Assembly: GCA_013399895.1 (NCBI GenBank)
Contig: VXBA01001607.1
Span: 276,047 to 340,046, forward strand
Direction of reading: 5' to 3'
DNA from: Serilophus lunatus
Lineage: Eukaryota > Chordata > Aves > Passeriformes > Eurylaimidae
DNA: 64,000 bases
Shown here: positions 53,501-59,800 of the stretch, piece after piece
How positions within the stretch are numbered: position 1 is the stretch's first letter
Layout of the letters: every line of letters starts with the position of its first letter
Notes under the pieces: generated by a model
The model's input: only the letters and a program-made list of their open reading frames with translations
Database searches by the model: none
Told to the model about the DNA's origin: nothing
Made by a program: the position numbers and the translations under genes

Positions 53501-54356
53501 TGAGAATATTTAGAAAATGCCTACCCAGGAGTATATACCAGTGAGTTCTAAGCCCTTTTAACCAAGGCACCAAAAGCAGACTGGTTTTGCTGGCTGTTTG
53601 CAAAAAGCAGCAGGATTTGTCAGCTTAGGAAGATCACTACTTTCATGTAGCTTTAATGCTTGTGAAATTCTGCCTCACTCAATGTCATGGATCACATGGA
53701 TGCAGCTTTGTATGTATCTTCCTACTGATTAAAATCCACCTAAATTCCACTTAAGCCTAGTGTTTGCTCTTGGCTGGGTGGCTCTGAAGGCTTACACCTA
53801 GGCAATAAACGTGGGAACGACACTCTCTTGGCATACCCAAAAACCTCTACACTTACCTGAAAACCTCTAGTCTTTCCCATGTTTTCAAGAGCTGAACAAC
53901 ACATGCTTTGTCAACCTGTGTCAGGGCTCTGGACTTCCTGATGGGAAGTTCAGCTGTGCTGAAATGGCAGTGCTTATCACAACACACGAGAAAAGAAGCT
54001 GTGAAATCTGGAAGCCCTTTTCTATAAAACGGTTTTGAAATTAAAAAGAGGCAGATTTGGTATTTTTTTCCCTTACAGAGCCTGGAAAAGGAACTTCCAG
54101 AGTAACCTAAAAGCACACAGAAGTCGTTGAGCAACTCCCAGTCCATGAGACAAAAGGCAGTAACAGAACCCCCAATGCAACACAGGCTCAGAGCTGGCAG
54201 TACCTTCATGTTGGATGCCTCGGTTTCCAGTTTCGTCAGGTGATTTGAGTTATCCTCTAGCTCTTGCCGAAGGTTGGAGTTCTCCATCTTTAATGCCTCA
54301 ACTTGCTTTAACAATTGATCATATGAAGCTGCGGCCATCCTGGGCTGCCCTCAGCC
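1..54356 (-). CDS. APC: APC gene, coding exons 1-15 (3' end cut by window edge)
   Basis: APC is a cytoplasmic scaffold of the beta-catenin destruction complex. It also binds microtubules and cell-polarity proteins. Fifteen minus-strand coding exons were placed by conceptual translation. Joined, they read as one frame of 7489 nt, codons 1 to about 2496. They start at MAAASYDQLL (ATG at 54336-54338) and run off the left edge in the Ser/Pro-rich segment ending SLPDMSLSTHST. Exon lengths 1-14 are 135 (coding part), 85, 202, 109, 114, 84, 105, 99, 379, 96, 140, 78, 117 and 215 nt, all with GT/AG introns. Domains in order are the coiled coil (residues 1-57), armadillo repeats (about 450-770), 15-aa repeats, seven 20-aa repeats interleaved with three SAMP motifs, and a basic region. 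The missing part should be the C-terminal EB1/PDZ-ligand segment. I see no frameshift or stop, so this is a functional gene, not a retrocopy. Confidence 0.98.
290..890 (-). other. APC: APC Ser/Pro/basic microtubule-binding region
   Basis: Roughly codons 2200-2400 are rich in Ser, Pro, Arg and Lys, with blocks such as RGRTMIHIPGVRNSSSSTSP, SGSRDSTPSRP and SPGRNSISPGRNGISPP. In characterised APCs this segment binds microtubules directly. Boundaries are approximate. Confidence 0.85.
1358..1369 (-). other. APC: SAMP motif 3 (Axin binding)
   Basis: SAMP sits in the context ECISSAMPKKKKPSR. The Lys-rich stretch right after it resembles one of the described APC nuclear localisation signals. Confidence 0.94.
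1392..1471 (-). other. APC: APC 20-aa repeat 7
   Basis: The peptide begins FHVEDTPVCFSRN, continues through a Ser/Leu cluster and ends DSEDD. It lies directly upstream in the protein of SAMP 3, as in mammals. Confidence 0.94.
1573..1650 (-). other. APC: APC 20-aa repeat 6
   Basis: The peptide FAIENTPVCFSRNSSLSSLS is followed by DIDQENNNN. The core reads FSRN where human has FSHN. Confidence 0.94.
1867..1947 (-). other. APC: APC 20-aa repeat 5
   Basis: The peptide YTPIEGTPYCFSRNDSLSSL is followed by DFDDDDVDL, as in human repeat 5. Confidence 0.94.
2279..2290 (-). other. APC: SAMP motif 2 (Axin binding)
   Basis: SAMP sits in the context ECINSAMPKGKSHKPFRVKK. It is identical to the human second SAMP context. 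Confidence 0.95.
2482..2554 (-). other. APC: APC 20-aa repeat 4
   Basis: The peptide YCVEGTPINFSTATSLSDLT matches human repeat 4. It is preceded by the conserved HVSFTPGDDMPRV. Confidence 0.94.
2729..2740 (-). other. APC: SAMP motif 1 (Axin binding)
   Basis: SAMP sits in the context ACIISAMPTKSSRKAKK. The residue before Cys is Ala rather than the Glu seen in human and in the other two motifs here. SAMP motifs bind the Axin RGS domain. Confidence 0.95.
2939..3008 (-). other. APC: APC 20-aa repeat 3
   Basis: The peptide FATESTPDGFSCSSSLSALS corresponds to human repeat 3, a high-affinity phospho-dependent site. It is followed by LDEP and an acidic stretch. Confidence 0.94.
3281..3352 (-). other. 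APC: APC 20-aa repeat 2 (degenerate type)
   Basis: The peptide YVQETPLMFSRCTSVSSLDS lacks the acidic pair after the aromatic residue. It matches the human second repeat, which is reported not to bind beta-catenin. The degeneracy itself is therefore conserved here. Confidence 0.94.
3619..3694 (-). other. APC: APC 20-aa repeat 1
   Basis: The peptide YCVEDTPICFSRCSSLSSLS is identical to the human first 20-aa repeat. Its Ser cluster is the CK1/GSK3 phosphorylation site that raises beta-catenin affinity in characterised APCs. The Tyr codon is at 3692-3694. Confidence 0.95.
3932..4069 (-). other. APC: APC 15-aa repeats B, C and related degenerate copy
   Basis: Three copies are visible in series: DKPTNYSERYSEEE (to 4069), DRPTNYSMKYNEEE (to 4012) and DQPIDYSLKY (to 3961). 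They share the core (P-[TI]-[ND]-Y-S-x-[KR]-Y). They sit before the first 20-aa repeat, as in other vertebrate APCs. Confidence 0.94.
4378..4417 (-). other. APC: APC 15-aa beta-catenin-binding repeat A
   Basis: The encoded peptide DTPINYSLKYSDEQ matches the first mammalian 15-aa repeat exactly. These repeats bind the beta-catenin armadillo groove constitutively, without needing phosphorylation. Confidence 0.95.
5532..5938 (-). other. APC intron 14
   Basis: 407 nt, the shortest intron, directly before giant exon 15. No feature recognised. Confidence 0.65.
5939..6153 (-). CDS. APC: APC coding exon 14
   Basis: This 215-nt exon covers codons 582-653. It begins ESTLKSVLSALWNLSAHCTG, includes GALAFLVGTLTYRSQTNTLA, and ends SLIATNEDH. 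It holds two armadillo repeats. The acceptor is TTTTCCTAG|GAA and the donor CATAG|GTAGGT, ending in phase 2 so that AG|G makes Arg653. Confidence 0.97.
6154..6830 (-). other. APC intron 13
   Basis: 677 nt with no feature recognised. Confidence 0.6.
6831..6947 (-). CDS. APC: APC coding exon 13
   Basis: This 117-nt symmetric exon covers codons 543-581. It encodes VIASVLRNLSWRADVNSKKT then LREVGSVKALMECALEVKK. The peptide is identical to human, as expected for the armadillo core. The acceptor is TTTTACAG|GTC and the donor AAG|GTATTC. Confidence 0.97.
6948..8535 (-). other. APC intron 12
   Basis: 1.6 kb. It holds an (AAAC)n microsatellite at 8362-8391 and an unexplained strong donor site at 8293/8292; see the findings. 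Confidence 0.6.
8362..8391. repeat. (AAAC)n microsatellite
   Basis: About four AAAC units flanked by A-runs, in APC intron 12. On the APC strand it is a TTTG/T-rich tract. Confidence 0.95.
8536..8613 (-). CDS. APC: APC coding exon 12
   Basis: This 78-nt symmetric exon covers codons 517-542. It encodes ATLCSMKGCMRALVAQLKSE then SEDLQQ, identical to the human peptide. It is an armadillo repeat helix pair. The acceptor is TATCAG|GCT and the donor CAG|GTAATG. Confidence 0.97.
8614..9939 (-). other. APC intron 11
   Basis: 1.3 kb with no feature recognised apart from a short A-run near 9690. Confidence 0.6.
9940..10079 (-). CDS. APC: APC coding exon 11
   Basis: This 140-nt exon covers codons 470-516. 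It encodes GLQAIAELLQVDCEMYGLTN and DHYSVTLRRYAGMALTNLTF then GDVANK. These are armadillo repeats, nearly identical to human. The acceptor is TTTTTTAAAG|GAGG and the donor AAG|GTAAGG. Confidence 0.97.
10080..10904 (-). other. APC intron 10
   Basis: 825 nt. Mammalian APC has an alternative exon 10A in the matching intron. I could not identify a counterpart here. Confidence 0.55.
10905..11000 (-). CDS. APC: APC coding exon 10
   Basis: This 96-nt exon covers codons 438-470. It encodes PAPVDHQICPAVCVLMKLSF then DEEHRHAMNEL, an armadillo repeat. It opens by completing the Met codon (A|TG). The donor is CTTG|GTAAGA. The acceptor CAG|TGCC follows a weak polypyrimidine tract (GCCTATTTCTGCATCAG). Confidence 0.97.
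11001..12147 (-). other. APC intron 9
   Basis: 1.15 kb with no feature recognised. Confidence 0.6.
12148..12526 (-). CDS. APC: APC coding exon 9 (armadillo region begins)
   Basis: This 379-nt exon covers codons 312-438. It begins VEMVYSLLSMLGTHDKDDMS, includes CLPLLIQLLHGNDKDSVLLG and HNIIHSQPDDKRGRREIRVL, and ends MDQDKNP. It is near-identical to human, consistent with the start of the armadillo superhelix. The acceptor is CACCTGCAG|GTG; just inside, the ORF's first Met is codon 314 (ATG), not a start. The donor is CCCAA|GTAGGT, ending in phase 1. An in-frame internal CAG|ATC at 12224/12223 lies exactly 303 nt into the exon, the position of the known mammalian exon 9a acceptor. Confidence 0.97.
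12527..15106 (-). other. APC intron 8
   Basis: 2.6 kb of AT-rich sequence. A short A/T-only stretch lies near 13790-13815. Nothing else recognised. Confidence 0.6.
15107..15205 (-). CDS. APC: APC coding exon 8
   Basis: This 99-nt symmetric exon covers codons 279-311. It encodes GSAARGDHETASVMSSSSNY then SVPRRLTSHLGTK. The Ser-rich middle diverges from mammals, while the end (RRLTSHLGTK) leading into the armadillo fold is conserved. The acceptor is CTGTAG|GGT, following TTTAAAT, and the donor is AAG|GTAACC. Confidence 0.96.
15206..18877 (-). other. APC intron 7
   Basis: 3.7 kb of AT-rich sequence. No repeat family or exon candidate recognised. Confidence 0.6.
18878..18982 (-). CDS. APC: APC coding exon 7
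   Basis: This 105-nt symmetric exon covers codons 244-278. It encodes RAPQSKHDAGSHDTERQNEG then QGAAEISMATSSTGQ. It is the same length as in human but clearly more divergent than its neighbours, as expected of a disordered linker before the armadillo domain. The acceptor is CAACAG|AGA and the donor CAG|GTAAAC. Confidence 0.96.
22810..23548 (+). mobile_element. CR1 LINE copy A (internally deleted)
   Basis: The 3' part (from about 23225) follows the CR1 3' consensus: a block about lines kept in tandem (TTCTCCCAGGTAACAAGTGG), GAAAATTTCTTCACC, AAGGGTTGTCAAG, AGGGACATGGTTTA and CAATGATCTTAAAG. It ends in a CR1-type tail (TTACTCTATGG). The piece at 23141-23215 resembles the endonuclease start of CR1 ORF2 (GGGACCACAGAGACCTGG). 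It is joined directly to the 3' region, so most of ORF2 is missing. The segment before 23141 is probably CR1 5' sequence but is less certain. No open frame remains. Confidence 0.8.
23550..24745 (+). mobile_element. CR1 LINE copy B (ORF2 remnant, reverse-transcriptase core deleted)
   Basis: Translated pieces match the CR1 ORF2 endonuclease region, e.g. SLECSDDNFLTQ and LDLILTRKKELVQDVK (from 23818). These follow a nucleotide match for a DFNH-like block (CTTCAACCACTC near 23780). Downstream, DLLGRIPRDTAL-like codons appear near 24275-24310. Then come the CR1 distal blocks AGGTCGAGGGAGGTG and GAGGCTGAGAGAACTGGGAC, up to 24745. The reverse-transcriptase core between them is absent and the 3' terminus is missing. 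It lies in the same orientation directly after copy A and antisense to APC. Confidence 0.82.
25579..25662 (-). CDS. APC: APC coding exon 6
   Basis: This 84-nt symmetric (phase 0/0) exon covers codons 216-243. It encodes ARVARIQQIEKDILRIRQLL then QSQAAEAE. It lies in the conserved N-terminal coiled-coil region. The acceptor is CCTTTCAG|GCA and the donor GAG|GTTAGT. Confidence 0.97.
25663..30326 (-). other. APC intron 5
   Basis: 4.66 kb. It holds one CR1 fragment (27061-27345) and a recursive-splice-like motif at 26708-26712. Otherwise AT-rich and unremarkable. Confidence 0.6.
27061..27345 (-). mobile_element. CR1 LINE 3' fragment
   Basis: The left end is the reverse complement of a CR1 tail (TAGAATCATAAATAG). 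Then follow the blocks GGTTTGAAGGACCTTGGAAG, CCTGCCATGGGCATGGACAC and GAAAGCCCCACCCAGTCTGA, typical of inverted avian CR1 3' ends. It is degenerate and 5'-truncated. Confidence 0.8.
30327..30440 (-). CDS. APC: APC coding exon 5
   Basis: This 114-nt symmetric (phase 0/0) exon covers codons 178-215. It encodes FSLQTDMTRRQLEYEARQIR then AAMEEQLGTCQDMEKRAQ. The only clear change from human in this stretch is Val to Ala after QIR. The acceptor is CAG|TTC and the donor CAG|GTATAG. Confidence 0.97.
30441..31893 (-). other. APC intron 4
   Basis: 1.45 kb with no feature recognised. Confidence 0.6.
31894..32002 (-). CDS. APC: APC coding exon 4
   Basis: This 109-nt exon covers codons 141-177. It encodes SLLLAELEKEEKEKDWYYAQ then LQNLTKRIDSLPLTEN, matching the human exon with conservative changes (DLDKEE to ELEKEE). 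The acceptor is TTTAATAG|AT and the donor AAT|GTAAGT. It forms part of a charged N-terminal coiled-coil segment. Confidence 0.97.
32003..37366 (-). other. APC intron 3
   Basis: 5.4 kb. It holds the LTR-like fragment at 35276-35340, a T-run at 35141-35154 and the 9-nt microexon-like unit at 35034-35042. Nothing else is recognised. Confidence 0.6.
35276..35340 (+). mobile_element. Avian-type ERV LTR fragment (probable)
   Basis: The block TGTGGTGGGTTGACCCTGAC, followed by TGGACAACAGGCACCTACCA, resembles the 5' end of an LTR family common in bird genomes. Only about 60 nt align recognisably from memory. No internal retroviral genes, second LTR or clear 3' LTR end are visible, so this is a relic at most. 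Confidence 0.45.
37367..37568 (-). CDS. APC: APC coding exon 3
   Basis: This 202-nt exon covers codons 74-141. It contains the conserved blocks FPGVKLRPKVSVRSYGSREG, SGECSPVPMGSFPRRGF and ESTGYLEELEKE. The acceptor is TTATCCAG|AACTG and the donor GAGAG|GTAAAT, ending in phase 2 (AG|A gives Arg with exon 4). This is the N-terminal region between the first coiled coil and the second predicted coil. Confidence 0.97.
37569..38455 (-). other. APC intron 2
   Basis: 887 nt. I see no repeat or RNA gene. Short ORFs on both strands have no recognisable product. Confidence 0.6.
38456..38540 (-). CDS. APC: APC coding exon 2
   Basis: This 85-nt exon covers codons 46-74 and translates as EVLKQLQGSIEDEAMASSGQ then IDLLERLK, essentially the human sequence. 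It continues the N-terminal coiled coil. The acceptor is TTTCTTGCAG|GAG and the donor is AAAG|GTAAAT. It ends in phase 1, leaving a single G that completes the Glu codon of exon 3. Confidence 0.97.
39045..39085. repeat. Imperfect trinucleotide-rich stretch
   Basis: Imperfect ATT/ACT/ACC triplets (for example TATTATTACTACTACTATT) in APC intron 1. It is low-complexity sequence with no coding role inferred. Confidence 0.7.
46409..46817 (-). mobile_element. CR1 LINE 3' fragment
   Basis: The diagnostic inverted CR1 blocks are in order: TACCTCCAGGGACTCCATCA, GGGCAGCCCATTCCTGTGCT, GTGAAGAACTTTTCCCTAAC, AACTTGAGGCCATTTCATCT and CAGGCAGTTGTAGAGAGAGA. They end at AGACTTGTGC near 46811. It is sense-oriented relative to APC and 5'-truncated. 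A chance ORF on the opposite strand here is not a gene. Confidence 0.88.
48966..49010 (-). CDS. Candidate 45-nt cassette exon in APC intron 1 (unconfirmed)
   Basis: On the coding strand this segment is preceded by a consensus branch point (CTGAC, 19 nt before the AG) and a short pyrimidine tract, TTTTCTTCTAAG. It is followed by a donor, CAG|GTAACA. It is 45 nt long (15 codons). In the phase set by exons 1 and 2 (both phase 0) it has no stop and reads VPEIAPFRWEYSQRQ. Inclusion would insert 15 residues between SNMK and EVLK inside the N-terminal coiled coil. I do not recognise the peptide. A chance pseudo-exon is the main alternative. Confidence 0.4.
54204..54356 (-). CDS. APC: APC coding exon 1 (start codon, dimerisation coiled coil)
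   Basis: The exon holds 18 nt of 5' UTR, the ATG at 54336-54338 (context CCCAGGATGG, good Kozak with G at +4) and codons 1-45. The peptide begins MAAASYDQLLKQVEALKMEN and ends SNMK. It is a heptad-rich coiled coil, the known APC homodimerisation segment. The acceptor follows a T-run ending TTTAAG|GG (exon base 54356). The donor AAG|GTACTG is non-consensus at +4 to +6. The reading frame stays open into the intron down to a TAA at 53853-53855; see the findings. Confidence 0.97.
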
Positions 54357-54409
54357 CTTAAAAAAAGTAAGAGAAAATATTAAATTTAAATGTTTTAGAA
54401 AAAAACCCA

Positions 54410-54421
54410 CCCCCCCCCCCC
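54410..54421. repeat. C12 homopolymer near exon 1 acceptor
   Basis: Twelve consecutive C on the plus strand (G12 on the APC strand) begin about 53 nt before the exon 1 acceptor. Long G-runs near splice sites can bind hnRNP H/F or form quadruplexes. The run length may also be a sequencing artefact. Confidence 0.9.
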
Positions 54422-56855
54422 ATCAACATGACTCAAACGTATCTAACCATAAGATTATCTCTCGCTACTGATTACCACGCAACTTCCTGAATGTTTAATT
54501 TAAAATCCATTAAACCAAACTATTAATGCCTGGAACTAATGACAGCTCAAGACTTTTGTTTCAGTGGGCTTCCATTTGACACACATGATTAAGTAAATGA
54601 AGGAAGTTCATTATCAATTGCATTAGGTACTAGGGGAAACCAGAACACATGAAAGAAAATCACTGCATCACACAAAAGCATCCTTACTATACTGAAAAAC
54701 TGGAGATAACAGACCATATATAGTAATTTTTGGATAGACAGCAAGCACCATCAAACATATCAAAAAGATGCTGACTGCCTGCCTATTTTATGAAACCAAT
54801 GACAGCCACAGATGTCCACACACAGCTGAAGGAGATGCCGTAAGAAGTCAAGCAGTAAATACTGGGGAATTTTAACAGGAAAAAAAAAAAGCCACAAAAT
54901 CAAATGTGGCAAACACACAGATATTTTGTAAAAATGTCCTCCAAGGAACAAGATTAAAACAAAATTCCTGCACAAGAAGTGGTCATACTGCACAGCAGAA
55001 TTTAAGGATAAAAGGCTCTTTTTGATAACGAGATATTCCACATTACTTTGGGTTAGTACAGTAACACGGTCCCAGAACACCACCACGTTACTACAAAGGA
55101 GAAAGGAACAAACACTGCAATTGAAACTGTAACCTTCAAATTGTCTCCCACTTTCCAAACCAAAAGCCATCAGAGTGGTTCATCTAACAACATAACTAAA
55201 TACAGCTAATAATGTTTGAAGCTCTTCACAGTTAATGCTGTGAATTTCTTATTCATCAGGCATTCAAGAGAATAAAAGGAAGCTCAGAACACAAGTTACC
55301 CTTCCAATGTCATTGCAGCAATTTCCAAAGTATGTGGCCTGTAACTCAGAGGAAAAAAAATTATAAAAAACTTAGGAAGCAACATTCCCTTTCATCATTA
55401 CTGCAGCATTTTGGAAAAAATGAAACAATTAAAAAGCTCTTATTTAGCATCTTCTGTGTAACCTTTCACCGATTGTTTGACCTTGCGTAAGTCCTTACAC
55501 AATCAAATTTACACGTCCAGACAAAACTCAATTGAATGATCCAGCCTAGTAAAAAATAAGTAAAAATATTCAAAAAGGTTTTAGTTCCTCAGTACAAAAT
55601 CTGAAAATTGTGTTTAATCTTTCTAAATTTAAACTCACGAAATAGAAATAATGTATTCTATTGAAGACAGGAAAAATTACAAAGGCAGTGATGCATTTGA
55701 TATGACTGGTTTATTTCCTTTCCAGGAAGCAAACCTTCCTGCACTAAGCACCTGCCACCAACAAAAACAGGAGAAGGAAGATGTCTGTTGTTCATGGACT
55801 TGTGATTTCCATGAACGCAGAAAAAAAAATCCGTAACAAATTTATTTCTCAAAATCTGGTCATGCTCCACTGGAGACCTCATTTTTAGAGAAATAAAGGC
55901 AATCTGAAACAGCTTCTCTACTGGGTGAGTGCTGGGATTTTACCATAAGGTTGTTTCACCTAAAAGGTAGAGTCCTGTCACAGAGAGTTGCAACAAAACC
56001 AAAACAAACACACATCAAAAAATCATTAAGGAGAGACTGCTTCTGTCACATTTTGTGTATTTTCTTATTTAATAAGTAATTTCCAGTCTCCTTAAGAAAA
56101 CTGAAAGCTACAGTTCGCATTTCAGAACACAATGCATGGGCAACCTTGCAAAAGGCCCAGGAAAGGTAGACAGTGGAAGAGAAGAAGAATGGAAACTTTT
56201 TCACATTAGTTGTCGTAAATTAGTATTATAGTGTAACATTGACAGAATGGTTTTTACTTAAGTATATCAGATATTCATTCTTCTACATTTGATTAACAGA
56301 AGCTACTTTGTGCCATGTATGATACACCTTTTGTTTCTAGATGGATTGTTTCTTCTTCTCCCATTACTGCTGCTCATTATTAGTATGAAAGGACAGGTAA
56401 CATCAAAAAAATACCCATTTTTTCTATTTCTTGTCCATATGTAGGAATTCTTGCTTATGGATTTGAAATTTAAAACAATTACAGCCACATTAAAATGCAT
56501 ACACACAACAAAGGAAATGGAGAAAACTGGATGAGGGGAGGGGCCACAGTAGGAAAGCAGCAATCGCATAGCTCTGGTATTTTATATGCCAACAAAACTT
56601 ACATGGATTTATGTTCAATGAGGAAGGATCCTGAAGGGGAGATTTGGCTTGGCTTTCCCCCTCTCATAATTAAGCTTCTAAGCCTCCTTCATTCTCGTAA
56701 CATGAAAGTAGGACATCACCACTAAGAGACAGCATCCTGCCTCAGACTAGGATTCACTTCCTGATTTATTGAAATGTCACACTTTGTGGGTTTTCATATA
56801 AAAGAAGAAATGAGTTAGCTGATTACAAGCTGGATAACCCCAAACATCATCTTTC

Positions 56856-56874
56856 TTTTTTTTTTTTTTTTTTT
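56856..56874. repeat. Poly-T tract
   Basis: A run of 19 T on the plus strand (poly-A on the APC strand) in the 5' intron. No retrotransposon body could be recognised next to it. Confidence 0.9.
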
Positions 56875-59800
56875 CCCCTGCTAAATAGATGCCCAAATAA
56901 GTGACACTGTCAGTTACAACAGAGATGAGCAGAAAAACTTAACATGGGTAAAGAGTAGCTCAAAGATATGAAGATGACACCAAGAAGTGCTGAAAGCCAA
57001 ATTGCTGTGCTGGAGGCAGGCTGTCAGCAAAATTCCCCCCAAAACTAGACTGTGACTGGCATTTTGAAATATTTTGTTACTGACTGTGGCACGAGAAGTA
57101 GCACCAAAATTTGCTCCCATAAACTAAAGAGGTTTCACAAGGTCAGAGGACGACATGTGACACGCAACAGATCTGATGAACTGAGAAACGAAACAGGGTG
57201 GAATTGAGCAGCACAGGGTCACTGACGTAGGAATCTTGTCACCTGAAGCAGTCAAGACTCTCAGAAGGCACCTGGGCACTGCCAAGACTGGCACAAGGAA
57301 AGCAAACACAATCCCCAGATACTGAAGTGGGTGCAGAGGAAGACTCACAGTGATGGGGAATGGGAGTGTCTCGTATGAGAAGAGATTTGACAAGCAACTC
57401 TTGGCTGCCTCAGCCCAACCAAGGTTGCAATGACACAGCTGAACTTTGTTATTAGGGAGGAGAAACACTGAAAAGGGAGGAAAATATTTATGCTAAAACA
57501 CAATAACAACACAGAACAAATGGGTCTAAATTAGTCATTTATCAACCTTGGCTGGCAACAAATAGCAGAAGTTGTAGCTCAGCAACATTCTTGCCAAGCA
57601 TACCGCACAGGAAGAAACCGGACTGCATGGCTGAAGAAATACAACCATGTATCCCTAAACATCAACATAGATAAATGCTGTACTTGTCCTCCTGCCTCCA
57701 AGACAAGTGTTTCTTTTTCTCTTGAAATAATGAAATGCTAAAGTGTATTTCACAAAAGACAACATTATTTAATTTTAAAATGGGAGAAACTGAGAGAGGT
57801 TATGCATGACCCACAAAGCAGATTAGACTTTCTGATGTTGAACACTGTGACACCTCTCAAGCACATGATTCGTAGAGTGAAATCACCAGCCCCCATTACA
57901 CATAAGCTGTTCCATGTATATACTGAGATAAAACTCTCACAATTGAAATCTATCTCTCTCCCAGAAATAGGGTTTTACCAACTGCCTCAAACGAAACACA
58001 TCAAATCACAGTTCAAGTCCCAAAGCAATCCTTGGATTTAGGCTACAAATCATCTCAGTACAAAAAAATTACTGAGACAAATTTTTTAAACACAGAATGG
58101 TCAGCACCAATAGAAATTGTCACTGCACCCCCTCCTTGTAGTTTCTCAGTGGTCAAATCACTTGCCTTGGGCAGAGGGTTGAACTCTGGACCCTCCTGGC
58201 CAGATAGGGTTTCTATCTCCTCACTCAGAGCCAGGAACGAGCCCAAGGGAAAGCAAGGCATAGCTCAGCCATGACCCACGAGTCTGGGGCTGTACCGCTG
58301 CACATGCAAACATATCCAACATCACTGGGGTCCTCAGCAGCTGGATCAGGAATAACTGACTCTTATTCCCCCTGTACAAAACCATGACAGCAGGGGAGTA
58401 TGGAAGAGAAGGGGAGAACTCCATCTTCCAGAAGCCATTCCACATTCTGCCCAGTCCACAGGAGAATGTAACACAACCCACCCTTGTGAAATTCAAAATC
58501 ACGCTTCAGTCAGGATCCCTTTTGCACCCTGACTGCATCATCTCTTCACAAAGTGGTCGTCATTCAAAGAGAAGAATGGAGACGCCCGTTTCTCTGGATT
58601 TACTCCGAAAAATAAGCCTCTTAGAATACAGAAACTCCAAAACTCAATTCTCTCATCATAAGAGACACCTAAAATCTAGCTGTCCTATTTCCCTGACCCA
58701 TATTCTCATCAGTAAGAAGCTCCTTCTCCATCTCCTATCAAAGTAAGGTGAAATTATGACAAGAAATTTCACGCCTTACTGAATCAGCACTTTGCATGAA
58801 TATACATATCAAAGAAGAATTTCAAGCTGGATATAACTTTTTTATGCACTAAAATAAAAATTAATGAGAAGCCTAAATTTAGCAAACATGCTGTTAAGAT
58901 TTAGATATGCAATTTTCTACATTAAGAAAACTGCAGCAGTAACCACTGCCCAGACAGAATTTACTTGTACTCCTTTTGGTCTCAAATCCCAAGAGCTATG
59001 AAAAAAAATGCGATATTCCCTGAAAACTTTAAAGTTTTTATTGATCAGTCTTTTCCTTTGAAATCAGTAAGCACATATACTCAGTAAGTCCTGAAGAGGT
59101 TCTACTTAAGAACTCCAACAACCTGCGATATAATAAACATCCTTACAAAAATATTTCAGACTCCTATTATTATTCTTATCACTATTTCTTCACCCATAAA
59201 ATCTATGATCATTACCATCACATTGTGCTCCTGGCTCCCTCCTGTAACTGGAGTTTTTCACAGTGTTATCATCCAGATTTAACAAATTGAAATTATTGTA
59301 CCTACATCTTGTATACTTTCACATTTTTAAAGTATTTTTTTATCAAAGTTTTGTGATTAGTGCATCTAAACAGATGTTCAAGGACTTTAGAAAGAACTAC
59401 TATGCTGTAACTTAGCAAGGTTGGAAAGGATCACCAACCCACAAATTCCATGCAGGTCTTCAGCGCTGAGCCCAGAATCTTGTCCTTTGTATTTCTTCAC
59501 CATTATGTCAATTGTGACTGATTGTTTCCTGAAAGATGTATCACACTGACTTCAGGGACAAGATGCTCACACTCTCATGAGACCTTTCCAGTTAGTTTAG
59601 CTTAAACACATCAAAACCCGGATCTTTTTAAAGCCCGAGGTACTTGGAGGCGGTTCTGGCTGGGATGCATCGGTGCCTCCTCCAGCTGTCTGTCCCACCC
59701 AACTCCGAGAGGTTCCCAGCCAGGGAAGGGAGGAAGGGCTCAGCTGCTCAAGTGGCAGCTGCTCAACCACTGCAGATTAGTGCCCGACTGCCAAGGTAAT

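Larger units (their letters stand above)
38541..54203 (-). other. APC intron 1 (15.7 kb, largest)
   Basis: Holds a CR1 fragment (46409-46817), a T-run (47105-47117), a trinucleotide-rich stretch (39045-39085), the 45-nt cassette-exon candidate and splice-site-like motifs at 53857, 45617-45631 and 41338. The rest is AT-rich without a recognised feature. Confidence 0.7.

Noticed and set aside
57124..57468. Minus-strand 114-codon ORF in the 5' intron
   Set aside because: No recognisable motif, no splice or promoter context, and length within chance expectation. It may be part of an unidentified repeat.
59395..59480. Possible degenerate CR1 tail (AGCAAGGTTGGAAAGGATCA)
   Set aside because: Only a short resemblance with no supporting downstream CR1 blocks.
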